Shown here: piece after piece, positions 27,600-35,570 of the stretch | Numbering within the stretch: the stretch's first letter is position 1 | How the letters are laid out: each line of letters begins with the position of its first letter | Assembly: GCA_027452245.1 (NCBI GenBank) | Contig: DAIDGW010000105.1 | Span: 1 to 49,211, forward strand | Reading direction: 5' to 3' | Length of the DNA stretch: 49,211 nucleotides | DNA from: Acidobacteriaceae bacterium | Lineage (GTDB): Bacteria > Acidobacteriota > Terriglobia > Terriglobales > Acidobacteriaceae | Notes under the pieces: model-generated | What the model saw: only the letters and a program-made list of their open reading frames with translations | Told to the model about the DNA's origin: nothing | Database searches by the model: none | Program-made: the position numbers and the translations under genes

Positions 27600-29630
27600 T
27601 TACTTCAGCCTTGCGCCCACCGGCACGTCTTCCAGAAAGCTCGCCAGCACAGGTCTGCCGCCTTCCAGAGATGCCGCCACGATCATGCCATTCGATTCGT
27701 AGCCGCGCAGCTTCCGTGGCGCAAGATTGGCGACGATCACAACTTTGCGCCCTACCAGCGTTTCCGGCGCGTAGGCTTCGGCGATGCCAGCCAGCACCTG
27801 GCGTACTTCCGTCCCTATGTCCACTTCGAGGCGCAGCAGCTTATCCGATTTCGGCACGCGCTCCGCCACTTTCACCAGTCCAACCCGCAATTCGACCTTG
27901 GCGAAATCGTCGATGGAAATCTTGTTGCCATCGCTGGAAACCACCGCCGGCGTCGGCGCCGCCGTGCCCATTGCTATTCCCGGGGGAGTCAGAGGTGCTT
28001 TCGCCGCCGTGCTCTCTTTGCTCTCCTCGGCCGCCGGACCTCGTGGCTGCTGCTCTTCCATCTTCTGCATCCTTTCAATCGCGCTTTTGTCGGCACGCGG
28101 GAATACCGGCTGCACCTCTCCCAGCTTGGTGCCTAGATGCAACTGTCCCCATGCCAGTTGGTTCAGGTTCACCTTCTTGATGTCGCCGAGCCCGATCTGT
28201 GCCCAGATTTTTGCCGTTGCATCCGGGATCACCGGATGCGCCAATGCCGTGGCGATTCTCAAAGCCTCCGCAGCCGTGTAAAGCACCGTCGCCAGCCGCG
28301 ACCGGCTATCCTCGTCCTGCTTCTCGCCCAAAGCCCAAGGCTCATTCTCAACAATGTATTTATCGACCGCCGCTACCAGGGCCCATGCCGATTCCAGCGC
28401 CCGCGAGAACTGGAACTGCTCAAATTGTGTGCCAAATTCTCGGATGGTCTTCCGCGCCAGATCGGCGATCGCATCATCGGCGGGCTTGCGCGCCGCCGCA
28501 TGCGAGGGATACGGCACCTCGCCCTTGAAATAGCGGTTGATCATGGTCAGCGTGCGGCTCGCCAAATTTCCCAGGCCGTTGGCCAGGTCCGAGTTGTATC
28601 GCTGCACCAGCGCATCAAACGAAAATGATCCATCCTGCCCGAAAACCACTTCACGCAGCAGGAAATACCGCAGCGCGTCTGCGCCCAGCACATCGAGGAT
28701 GGTTTCCGCTCGCACGATATTTCCCCGAGACTTCGACATCTTGCTTTCTTCAAACAGCAGCCAGCCGTGGGCCACGATCGTCTTCGGCAGCTCCAGCCCT
28801 GCGGCCAGCAGAAACGCCGGCCAATAGACACAATGAAAACGCACAATCTCTTTGCCGATCATGTGCACGTCGGCGGGCCAGTATTTCTTGAACGCTTCTT
28901 GCGCCCCCGCGTGCGACGAGCCGTATCCAATCGCGGTAATGTAATTGGCCAGCGCATCCAGCCAGACGTAAATCACGTGCTTGGGATCGTCCGGAACCGG
29001 GATACCCCAGGTAAATGTCGAGCGGCTGATGGAGAGATCGCGCAGCCCCGTTCGCACGAACGAAATCACTTCATTGCGGCGCGTTTCCGGACGAATGAAC
29101 TCCGGATTCGCATACAGTTCCAGCAACTTGTCCTGAAACGCCGACAGCTTAAAGAAGTAGTTCTCTTCGTGGACTGTCTCGGTAATTCGCCCGCAGGTCG
29201 GGCAGGGATCACCAGGCTTCGCGCCGTCCACATACAGTTCATCGGAGACGCAATACTGCCCGGTATAGGTGCCCTTGTAGATGTAACCGTTGTCGCGAAT
29301 CTGGCGGAACAGCGCCTGCACCCGCTTTTTATGCCGTTCCTCCGTAGTGCGGATGTAATCGTCATTGGAAATTCCCATCCGCTTCCACAGATTGCGAAAC
29401 TCGGCAGAAATTTCATCCGCATACTGCTGCGGCGTCTTTCCCGCGGCCTGCGCCGCCCGCTCGATTTTCTGCCCGTGCTCGTCCGTGCCAGTTAGAAAGA
29501 ACGTGTCCGCACCCAGCATCCGCTGCCGTCGAGCGATGGTGTCGCAGGCGATGGTTGTGTACGCGTGTCCGATGTGCGGCCGCGCATTCACGTAATAAAT
29601 CGGAGTCGTGATGTAGAACTTACGGCTCAT
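27600..29630 (-). CDS. metG: Methionyl-tRNA synthetase
   Basis: A 676-residue class I aminoacyl-tRNA synthetase. The HIGH signature reads P-H-I-G-H at 18-22 and the KMSKS loop is at 297-301. A CxxC knuckle is at C143/C146 with C127 nearby. A helical anticodon-binding domain follows (about 360-500), and after an A/E-rich linker a C-terminal tRNA-binding (EMAP/Arc1p-like) domain occupies about 575-676 ('DDFAKVELRVGLV', 'VIVANLAPRKLRGYESNGMI'). The start codon overlaps the stop of the upstream methyltransferase gene (ATGA, 29627-29630), indicating coupling. Confidence 0.97.
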   Translation of the reverse strand: MSRKFYITTPIYYVNARPHIGHAYTTIACDTIARRQRMLGADTFFLTGTDEHGQKIERAAQAAGKTPQQYADEISAEFRNLWKRMGISNDDYIRTTEERHKKRVQALFRQIRDNGYIYKGTYTGQYCVSDELYVDGAKPGDPCPTCGRITETVHEENYFFKLSAFQDKLLELYANPEFIRPETRRNEVISFVRTGLRDLSISRSTFTWGIPVPDDPKHVIYVWLDALANYITAIGYGSSHAGAQEAFKKYWPADVHMIGKEIVRFHCVYWPAFLLAAGLELPKTIVAHGWLLFEESKMSKSRGNIVRAETILDVLGADALRYFLLREVVFGQDGSFSFDALVQRYNSDLANGLGNLASRTLTMINRYFKGEVPYPSHAAARKPADDAIADLARKTIREFGTQFEQFQFSRALESAWALVAAVDKYIVENEPWALGEKQDEDSRSRLATVLYTAAEALRIATALAHPVIPDATAKIWAQIGLGDIKKVNLNQLAWGQLHLGTKLGEVQPVFPRADKSAIERMQKMEEQQPRGPAAEESKESTAAKAPLTPPGIAMGTAAPTPAVVSSDGNKISIDDFAKVELRVGLVKVAERVPKSDKLLRLEVDIGTEVRQVLAGIAEAYAPETLVGRKVVIVANLAPRKLRGYESNGMIVAASLEGGRPVLASFLEDVPVGARLK

Positions 29631-30322
29631 GCTTTTATGGACTTAACCCTTGCTTTCCCGGCGAAAATGTAAGCCCGGCGGCTTTGATATTCCACTTCCG
29701 GTGGATACGGCTCCCGCTCAATGATCTCTTCTATCTCTAACCCTGCGCTCTCCATCGAAGATCGCACCTGCTCGGTCGAGAAGAAGTAAAAATCCAGATC
29801 CACCATCTGTCCCCAGAGATCGTCTACGTGCTCCACTTCGTTGCCCACGTGGAAGCTCAACAGTAGCAACCCGCCCGGCCGGAGGACGCGTCCCATCTCG
29901 TGCACTGCAAGATTCAGTTCCTCGGGGCGAAGATTCACAATGGCATAAAACGCCACCAGCCCGCTACACGAACCGGTCTCAAGATTCAGCTTTCGCAGAT
30001 CGCCAACCGCAAATTCCACTTCCGGCGTCAGCCTGCGCGCCACTTCGATCATTTCCGGAGACAGATCAATGCCCGCTACATCCATTCCCCGGGCGTGTAA
30101 ATAACGCGCCACGTGTCCCGGACCGCATCCCAATTCGTATACCCGCCCCTTCACTCGATCCGCAAAGCGATTGAGCAATTCCCGATCCAGCGGTTTGTGT
30201 CGCAGTTCATCGAATATGTGGTTCGCATACTCTTCGGCGATGCGATCGTAACTCGAACACACGCGCCCATTCGCTTCTGGCGCAACGTTGGATTCCGCGG
30301 TCTCATTGGCCTTTGCTGGCAT
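29627..30322 (-). CDS. Class I SAM-dependent methyltransferase
   Basis: A 231-residue methyltransferase with the Rossmann motif I 'VYELGCGPGHVARYL', the acidic end of strand 2 in 'VAGIDLSPEMIEVAR', and 'GLVAFYAIVNL' as motif IV. The substrate is not indicated by sequence; it belongs to the large type-11 group. Its start lies within the last 20 bases of the larC gene and its stop overlaps the metG start, so all three are probably one transcript with coupled translation. Confidence 0.9.
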   Translation of the reverse strand: MPAKANETAESNVAPEANGRVCSSYDRIAEEYANHIFDELRHKPLDRELLNRFADRVKGRVYELGCGPGHVARYLHARGMDVAGIDLSPEMIEVARRLTPEVEFAVGDLRKLNLETGSCSGLVAFYAIVNLRPEELNLAVHEMGRVLRPGGLLLLSFHVGNEVEHVDDLWGQMVDLDFYFFSTEQVRSSMESAGLEIEEIIEREPYPPEVEYQSRRAYIFAGKARVKSIKA

Positions 30323-31652
30323 ACGCTCGATTCGCTTCCTGCAAAACGGTCTTCAAAGGAACATGATGCGTTTCCGCGATCTGCCGGCAGTCTTCGTACT
30401 CGGGAGCGTAGTTCGTGACCGCGCCATTCATGCTCGCAATCTTGATGCGGACCTCTCCCCACGGCGTCTTAACGCTCTCCCACCGCCGAGCCAGCGTGTT
30501 GCGTGATTCCTGCCGCCGCCGTACTCCCAAAGTCGTCGTTTCCGCGAATAGCAAGTGCGTGAGTCGATCTGCATTTTCCGGCGTGCAAAGCACCGTCAGC
30601 AGCATTCCAGGACGGCTCTTCTTCATCTGCACCGGCATCCCAAACGCGTCCAGCGCGCCTTCCGCGAGCAGACGATCCATGACGTAGCCAAATACCTGCG
30701 GATTCAGATCGTCGAGATTCGCCTCCAGCACGCTGATCGTTTCCGGCTTCGTTTTCGCCGCGAGGTCATCAACTGGTTCTCCAATCGACAACCGCAGTAC
30801 GTTCGGATGCCCGGGAAAATCCCGCGAACCCGCTCCATAGCTGCTCTTTTCAATCTTCATCTGCGGAAATTGCGAGAACCGCGCAACCAGCGTTTTCACG
30901 ATCGCCGCGCCTGTCGGCGTGACCAGCTCTGCCTGCAATCCCGACGAATACACCGGAGCGTCTTTCAACAACTCAACTGTCGCGGGTGCCGGGACCGGAA
31001 ACTCGCCGTGCGCGCATTTTACCGTTCCCCCTCCAACGTTCAGCGGCGAACACACAATCGCATCCACGCCCAGGGCTTCGGATCCAACCGCGGCGCACAC
31101 AATATCAACCATCGCGTCCACCGCACCAACCTCGTGGAAATGAATCTTCTCGATGGACGTGTTATGAATCTTGGCTTCGGCCGCTCCGAGCGCCTCGAAA
31201 ATAGCGATCGCTTTTTGCTGGGCAGTCCCGGAAATCGCCGCGCCCGAAATGATCTCGCGAATCTTACTCAGGCTTCTGCCGTGAGCGGGTGCAGTGCCAG
31301 AACCCGTTTGCGCATGGCTATGAGAATTCCCGTCATGCAACTCATGATCATGATGCTCATGGCTATGGGGATGCTTGTGCCCGTGCTCGTGCCTAGCATT
31401 CTTTTCGCTCTTCGCGGCAACTCCCGCCCAGTACTCCTCACGCGGCATATCTTTTTCGCCATCCACCCAAACGTCAACTTTGGTTGCGGAAATTCCGCTG
31501 CGAACTACCCGCGAAATCTCTAAACGCGCGCCAACGCCTAACGCCGCGACAGCCTTTTCCAGCAGCGCCGGCGGAACCCCGGCATCGACCAGCGCGCCCA
31601 GGAACATATCGCCGCTGATCCCCGAAAAACACTCTAGGTAAGCAATCCGCAT
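30303..31652 (-). CDS. larC: Nickel-pincer cofactor biosynthesis protein LarC, with His-rich loop
   Basis: A 449-residue LarC (DUF111), the cyclometallase that inserts nickel into the pyridinium-dithiocarboxylate cofactor of lactate racemase and related enzymes. It begins 'MRIAYLECFSGISGDMFLGA', the family start, at the ATG 31652; the frame stays open to 31835 but that part overlaps an intergenic repeat. A histidine-rich loop at residues 88-113 carries 12 histidines, consistent with nickel binding. Both LarC halves are in one open frame here, whereas Lactobacillus larC needs a programmed frameshift. larA, larB and larE are not in the window. It heads a minus-strand run into the methyltransferase and metG. 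Confidence 0.94.
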   Translation of the reverse strand: MRIAYLECFSGISGDMFLGALVDAGVPPALLEKAVAALGVGARLEISRVVRSGISATKVDVWVDGEKDMPREEYWAGVAAKSEKNARHEHGHKHPHSHEHHDHELHDGNSHSHAQTGSGTAPAHGRSLSKIREIISGAAISGTAQQKAIAIFEALGAAEAKIHNTSIEKIHFHEVGAVDAMVDIVCAAVGSEALGVDAIVCSPLNVGGGTVKCAHGEFPVPAPATVELLKDAPVYSSGLQAELVTPTGAAIVKTLVARFSQFPQMKIEKSSYGAGSRDFPGHPNVLRLSIGEPVDDLAAKTKPETISVLEANLDDLNPQVFGYVMDRLLAEGALDAFGMPVQMKKSRPGMLLTVLCTPENADRLTHLLFAETTTLGVRRRQESRNTLARRWESVKTPWGEVRIKIASMNGAVTNYAPEYEDCRQIAETHHVPLKTVLQEANRAYASKGQ

Positions 31653-31663
31653 GAGAAAAACCG

Positions 31664-31753
31664 CCGTCGGCCGTTGGTCATTCGTCGTGGCGCCGCGGAG
31701 TTGGGAGGTTCCTTCCGAGGAGCTGACGACCAAGGACCAACGGCCAACGACGG
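31664..31753. repeat. Imperfect long inverted repeat between larC and argS
   Basis: The left arm at 31664-31688 and the right arm at 31726-31753 are complementary with few mismatches; for example CCGTTGGTC (31671-31679) matches GACCAACGG (31735-31743). The right arm also carries repeated GACCAA-type units (GACCAAGGACCAACGG). It fills most of the 150-bp gap between the divergent larC and argS starts. It may be a mobile palindromic (REP/MITE-like) element or an operator. Confidence 0.7.
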
Positions 31754-31802
31754 AACTTTCATCATAGGGAACACCGGAATTTGCGTCAAACCTGCGCGGC
31801 TC

Positions 31803-33863
31803 ATGCTCTCTGCTAAAATCACTGTTTTCCTTCAACAGTTAGAGGCCTGCTTGTATCGTCATCTCGAACGTCGTCTGGCTCAGCGCGTGCTGGAGTGTTT
31901 GCAGCGCCGTTATCCCGATGCTGCCTTGCCGAATATCGTCATCGAGCAGCCGCCGAAGGTCGAACTCGGCGACTACGCCATCCCCGTTTTTCCCTTTGCC
32001 AAGCCGCTGCGCTCCGCTCCCTTAAAGATTGCCGAAGCCATTCGTTCCGAAATCGGACCGATCGAAGGCATCGCCGAGTTAAAAGTCACTCCTCCCGGAT
32101 ACTTGAACATCCGCATCGATCGAGCATGGCTGGCCGCAACCCTGGCGCGTGATCAGAGAGCGCCTGCGGAAGCTCCCTCGGGAAAAATTCTGGTCGAGCA
32201 TTCCAGTATCAATCCCAACAAGGCGGCCCACATCGGACACCTGCGTAACGCCATCTTGGGCGATACATTCGTCCGTCTTTTGCGCTATGCGGGCCGGGAA
32301 GTCGATGTCCAGAATTACATCGACAACACGGGCGTGCAGGTCGCCGATGTCGTCGTCGGCTTCACCCATCTCGAGAAGAAATCGCGCGCGGAGATCGAAG
32401 CTCTCTCCCGCCAGCCTCGCTTCGATTACCACTGCTGGGATATTTACGCCCGCGTCTCGCAGTGGTATGAGCAGGACAAGGCGAACCAAAAAGCCCGTCT
32501 CGACACTCTGCACGCCATCGAGCAAGGTGCGAACGAACCCGCCGCCATCGCCGATCTCATCTCCACCGCCGTTCTCCGTCGCCATCTCGAAACAATGGAT
32601 CGTCTCGACATCGAGTACGATTTCCTCCCGCGGGAAAGCGAAATTCTCCATCTCCACTTCTGGGACGCCGCCTTTCAGAAGTTGAAGCAAACCGGCGTGC
32701 TTTCTTACGAAACGGAAGGCAAAAATAAAGGTTGCTGGGTCATGCGCCGCGCCGGAACTGGGCGCGCCGCCGTTGGCTCAATAACCACGCCCCAGGAGCC
32801 AGAAGCATCGGATAATGAGCCCACGGCCGAGCGGGTCTCCGAAGAAGACCAGAAGGTCATCGTTCGTTCCAACGGCACCGTCGGCTACGTCGGCAAAGAC
32901 ATTGCCTACCACATGTGGAAGTTCGGCCTGCTCGGCCGCGATTTTGGATATTGCAAGTTCTATCGTTATCCCAACCAGCATGACTGCTGGATTTCGACTA
33001 CCGCTGGCCAGAAGGACCATCCGCACTTTGGCGATGTCGCCGAAATCTACAACGTCATCGATGCCCGCCAATCCGAGGCGCAGAGCACAGTCATCGAAGC
33101 CCTCCGCGGGCTCGGCCACGACGAGGCTGCCGGCCACTACACCCATTTCTCTTACGAGATGGTCGCACTTACTCCGCGCTGCGCCGCTGAACTAGGCTAT
33201 TTCCTTAGTGACGAAGACAAATCTCGCTCCTACATCGAGGTTTCCGGCCGCAGGGGATTCGGCGTGAAAGCCGATGACCTGATCGACCAGCTCATCGCTT
33301 CCGCGCAGAAGGAAGTCGATTCACGACATCCGGAACTCGCTGACGAAGAGCGTCTGCAGATTGCCGCTCAGATCGCCATCGGGGCCTTGCGTTACTTTAT
33401 GCTGAAGTACACCAAGCAGTCGGTGATCGCCTTCGACTTCAAAGAGGCGCTCAGCTTTGAAGGCGAGACCGGGCCCTATGCGCAATATGCGGTGGTCCGT
33501 GCCACCAGCATCTTCAAAAAGGCAGGACTTGAGGCAGAGAACTTCGCCCCCTCTAATTCCACCGAAGAATTCACTCAGTTTCTGAACCATGCTTCCGGCA
33601 ACGAAATCTGGGAACTATGGCTTGCCGCTTCAAAAACAGCGTATGTCGTGGATCAATGTATCGCCACCACGGAACCGGCCTACCTGGCCAAGCACGTTTT
33701 TCAACTGGCGCAACTGTTTAACACGTTCTACCACCGGCATCCGATCCTCAGCGAGCCCGATGAAAAGCGAAAACAGTTTCTACTGATGACCGTTGCCGTG
33801 GCGCGACGTGAACTCATTCGCGCGCTGGCGATCATGGGAATCACGGTTCCCTCCGTGATGTGA
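31803..33863 (+). CDS. argS: Arginyl-tRNA synthetase
   Basis: A 686-residue class I synthetase. The N-terminal additional (Add-1) domain occupies about 1-110, followed by the HIGH region 'NPNKAAHIGHLRNAILGD'. The C-terminal anticodon-binding DALR domain includes 'EGETGPYAQYAVVRA' and the ending 'RRELIRALAIMGITVP'. The ATG at 31803 is selected: upstream codons of the open frame (to 31674) run through the intergenic inverted repeat. It is longer than E. coli ArgS (577), partly because of an insertion with P/E/A residues around 320-345 ('SITTPQEPEASDNEPTAE'). Confidence 0.95.
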   Translation: MLSAKITVFLQQLEACLYRHLERRLAQRVLECLQRRYPDAALPNIVIEQPPKVELGDYAIPVFPFAKPLRSAPLKIAEAIRSEIGPIEGIAELKVTPPGYLNIRIDRAWLAATLARDQRAPAEAPSGKILVEHSSINPNKAAHIGHLRNAILGDTFVRLLRYAGREVDVQNYIDNTGVQVADVVVGFTHLEKKSRAEIEALSRQPRFDYHCWDIYARVSQWYEQDKANQKARLDTLHAIEQGANEPAAIADLISTAVLRRHLETMDRLDIEYDFLPRESEILHLHFWDAAFQKLKQTGVLSYETEGKNKGCWVMRRAGTGRAAVGSITTPQEPEASDNEPTAERVSEEDQKVIVRSNGTVGYVGKDIAYHMWKFGLLGRDFGYCKFYRYPNQHDCWISTTAGQKDHPHFGDVAEIYNVIDARQSEAQSTVIEALRGLGHDEAAGHYTHFSYEMVALTPRCAAELGYFLSDEDKSRSYIEVSGRRGFGVKADDLIDQLIASAQKEVDSRHPELADEERLQIAAQIAIGALRYFMLKYTKQSVIAFDFKEALSFEGETGPYAQYAVVRATSIFKKAGLEAENFAPSNSTEEFTQFLNHASGNEIWELWLAASKTAYVVDQCIATTEPAYLAKHVFQLAQLFNTFYHRHPILSEPDEKRKQFLLMTVAVARRELIRALAIMGITVPSVM

Positions 33864-33936
33864 GTAGCCGAATCCCGCAAATCGCACCACCAGAATTCGG
33901 CGATCGACGCTGCTAAAATGCTCTTGGAATCTGAAG

Positions 33937-34965
33937 TTGATACCCACCACGCAAACTCGTAGCACCACTTCTTCCCGCTCGTGGTTCCGCATCGCCCTCG
34001 TCTCGTTGCTGGCAGTTTTTGTGATGATTCTTCTCGTCGGGTTTTTCTACGAGAACATCTCTGAAGCACGGGACCGCCGTTTCAACCCCATGGGCGGGAC
34101 GCGCGTCGATATCGGTGGCTACGAACTTCACCTGCGTTGCAGCGGAGAAGGGAATCCTGCTGTGGTCTTCGACTCCGGCCTGGGAGATTCCTACGCCTCC
34201 TGGTGGAAAGTCCGCCCCCAGATTGCCAGGGTCACTCGTGCCTGTTCTTACGATCGCGGTGGAATCGGCTTTAGCGATTCGAGCCCTCATCCCCGCACCA
34301 GCCGAGTCCTCGCGGAAGAACTTCATACCTTGCTGCACAATGTTGGAATCGCACCGCCCTATATTTTGGTAGGCCATTCCATGGCCGGCTTCGATGTCCG
34401 GATCTTCACCAGTCTTTATCCAAAGGAAGTTGCCGGAATCGTCCTCGTTGATTCTTCCCATCCCGATCAACAGAAGCGATTTCCTCCGGCCATCAATGAC
34501 ATGGATCGCAGTTGGATGCGGGAGGCCGAATTCTTTGAGTTCACCATGCCATTCGGCATCCCGCGGCTTCTGGGTTTTTGCGGTCACGATGTCAAACTCC
34601 GCACCGCGGAATGCAATTTCCATACAGCACGAGAGAGCGTCGCCGAATTGAAGAATTTCAGCGAAAGTGCCCGGCAAACTGCAGCTACCGGGTCGCTTGG
34701 CGACTTGCCTCTCGTCGTGCTGTCGCACGATCCCAACAAGCCCCAGCCCGACTTGCCTGCGGACCTGGATAAGATCACCAACGAAGACTGGTCGCAGATG
34801 CAGCAGGAACTAACCCATCTCTCGACTCGCAGCACGCAAGTCGTCGCGGAGCACAGCGGACACTATATCCAGCTTGACCGCCCCGAGTTGGTGATCCAGG
34901 GCGTCCTGACCGTTTTGAATGAGGCACGTGGAATTCCTGCCGCAGCCCCGCCGATGTTCCATTGA
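33937..34965 (+). CDS. Membrane-anchored alpha/beta hydrolase
   Basis: A 342-residue alpha/beta-hydrolase. One N-terminal transmembrane helix at about 20-42 ('IALVSLLAVFVMILLVGFF') anchors it with the catalytic domain outside. The nucleophile elbow is G-H-S-M-A-G, an aspartate follows in 'VLVDSSHPDQ', and the terminal histidine lies in 'AEHSGHYIQLDRPELV'. The substrate is unknown; ester or lactone hydrolysis is most likely. It starts at a TTG (33937); no in-frame ATG precedes the membrane helix. It follows argS by 73 bases. Confidence 0.87.
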   Translation: MIPTTQTRSTTSSRSWFRIALVSLLAVFVMILLVGFFYENISEARDRRFNPMGGTRVDIGGYELHLRCSGEGNPAVVFDSGLGDSYASWWKVRPQIARVTRACSYDRGGIGFSDSSPHPRTSRVLAEELHTLLHNVGIAPPYILVGHSMAGFDVRIFTSLYPKEVAGIVLVDSSHPDQQKRFPPAINDMDRSWMREAEFFEFTMPFGIPRLLGFCGHDVKLRTAECNFHTARESVAELKNFSESARQTAATGSLGDLPLVVLSHDPNKPQPDLPADLDKITNEDWSQMQQELTHLSTRSTQVVAEHSGHYIQLDRPELVIQGVLTVLNEARGIPAAAPPMFH

Positions 34966-35117
34966 TGCGGGTTAGAGTACAAACTTCCGCTCCATCCTGG
35001 AGTCCGGCAACCTATTGATCCCCTCATTCTAGGCGCTCTGCATTCCCGAATTACGGCCGCGCCTGCTACACCGAATACGCATAACCTGCATCTCAATTCT
35101 TGGAAGGAGTCTCATCT

Positions 35118-35510
35118 ATGAAATCCGTTCTCTTGGGCCTCGTTCTTTTTGTGTCCGCGGGAGTGCTGTTGGCACAAAGCAATCAAGCGCAGAATGAAAA
35201 ATCGGGTAATCAGTCCGCGCAGCAGGGAAATGTGCAAACCATTCGCGGATGCCTCACTACCAGCGGACACACCTATATCATTCTCGGGAATAATCCCATG
35301 CGGCAATATCGTGTGACCGGCGGTGATATGGCCGCCTTGAAGCATCTCGTCAATCACACAGTCGAGGTCACCGGGCCCGTCGGGCACGTAAAGTCGGGGG
35401 CTTCCGAAGGCGGCAATTATGGCCCCGCGTCTACTACGGGCGTGGGATATGACACGGTCCGCGCCCAGTCCGTCAAAAATGCTTCCGATAACTGTGGGCT
35501 CGGCGGATAG
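35118..35510 (+). CDS. Small exported protein, OB-fold-like, unknown function
   Basis: A 130-residue protein with a signal peptide (M-K-S-V..., cleavage near L-L-A-Q, residue 20), a Q/N/S-rich linker and a small domain with 'IRGCLTTSGHTYIILGNN' ... 'NHTVEVTGPVG'. It has two cysteines (in RGCL and near the C-terminus in DNCG), which could form a disulfide. The ATG at 35118 is supported by GGAAGGAGT 7 bases upstream. Its domain order resembles that of the protein at 24545-24907, suggesting a paralogous family. Function unknown. Confidence 0.78.
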   Translation: MKSVLLGLVLFVSAGVLLAQSNQAQNEKSGNQSAQQGNVQTIRGCLTTSGHTYIILGNNPMRQYRVTGGDMAALKHLVNHTVEVTGPVGHVKSGASEGGNYGPASTTGVGYDTVRAQSVKNASDNCGLGG

Positions 35511-35521
35511 CACCGCCGGAC

Positions 35522-35563
35522 AAAAAATCCCTGAGACGTCCCGCGCGCCGGCTCTCTCAGGGA
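35522..35563 (-). terminator. Intrinsic terminator of pepA, possibly bidirectional
   Basis: TCCCTGAGA (35528-35536) and TCTCAGGGA (35555-35563) form a perfect 9-bp stem with an 18-base GC-rich loop. On the minus strand it is followed by TTTTTT (AAAAAA at 35522-35527), right after the pepA stop. The plus-strand gene ending at 35510 converges here, and a weaker T-containing stretch (CTTTAATTTT) follows on that strand, so the stem may serve both. Confidence 0.87.
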
Positions 35564-35570
35564 ACCATCT

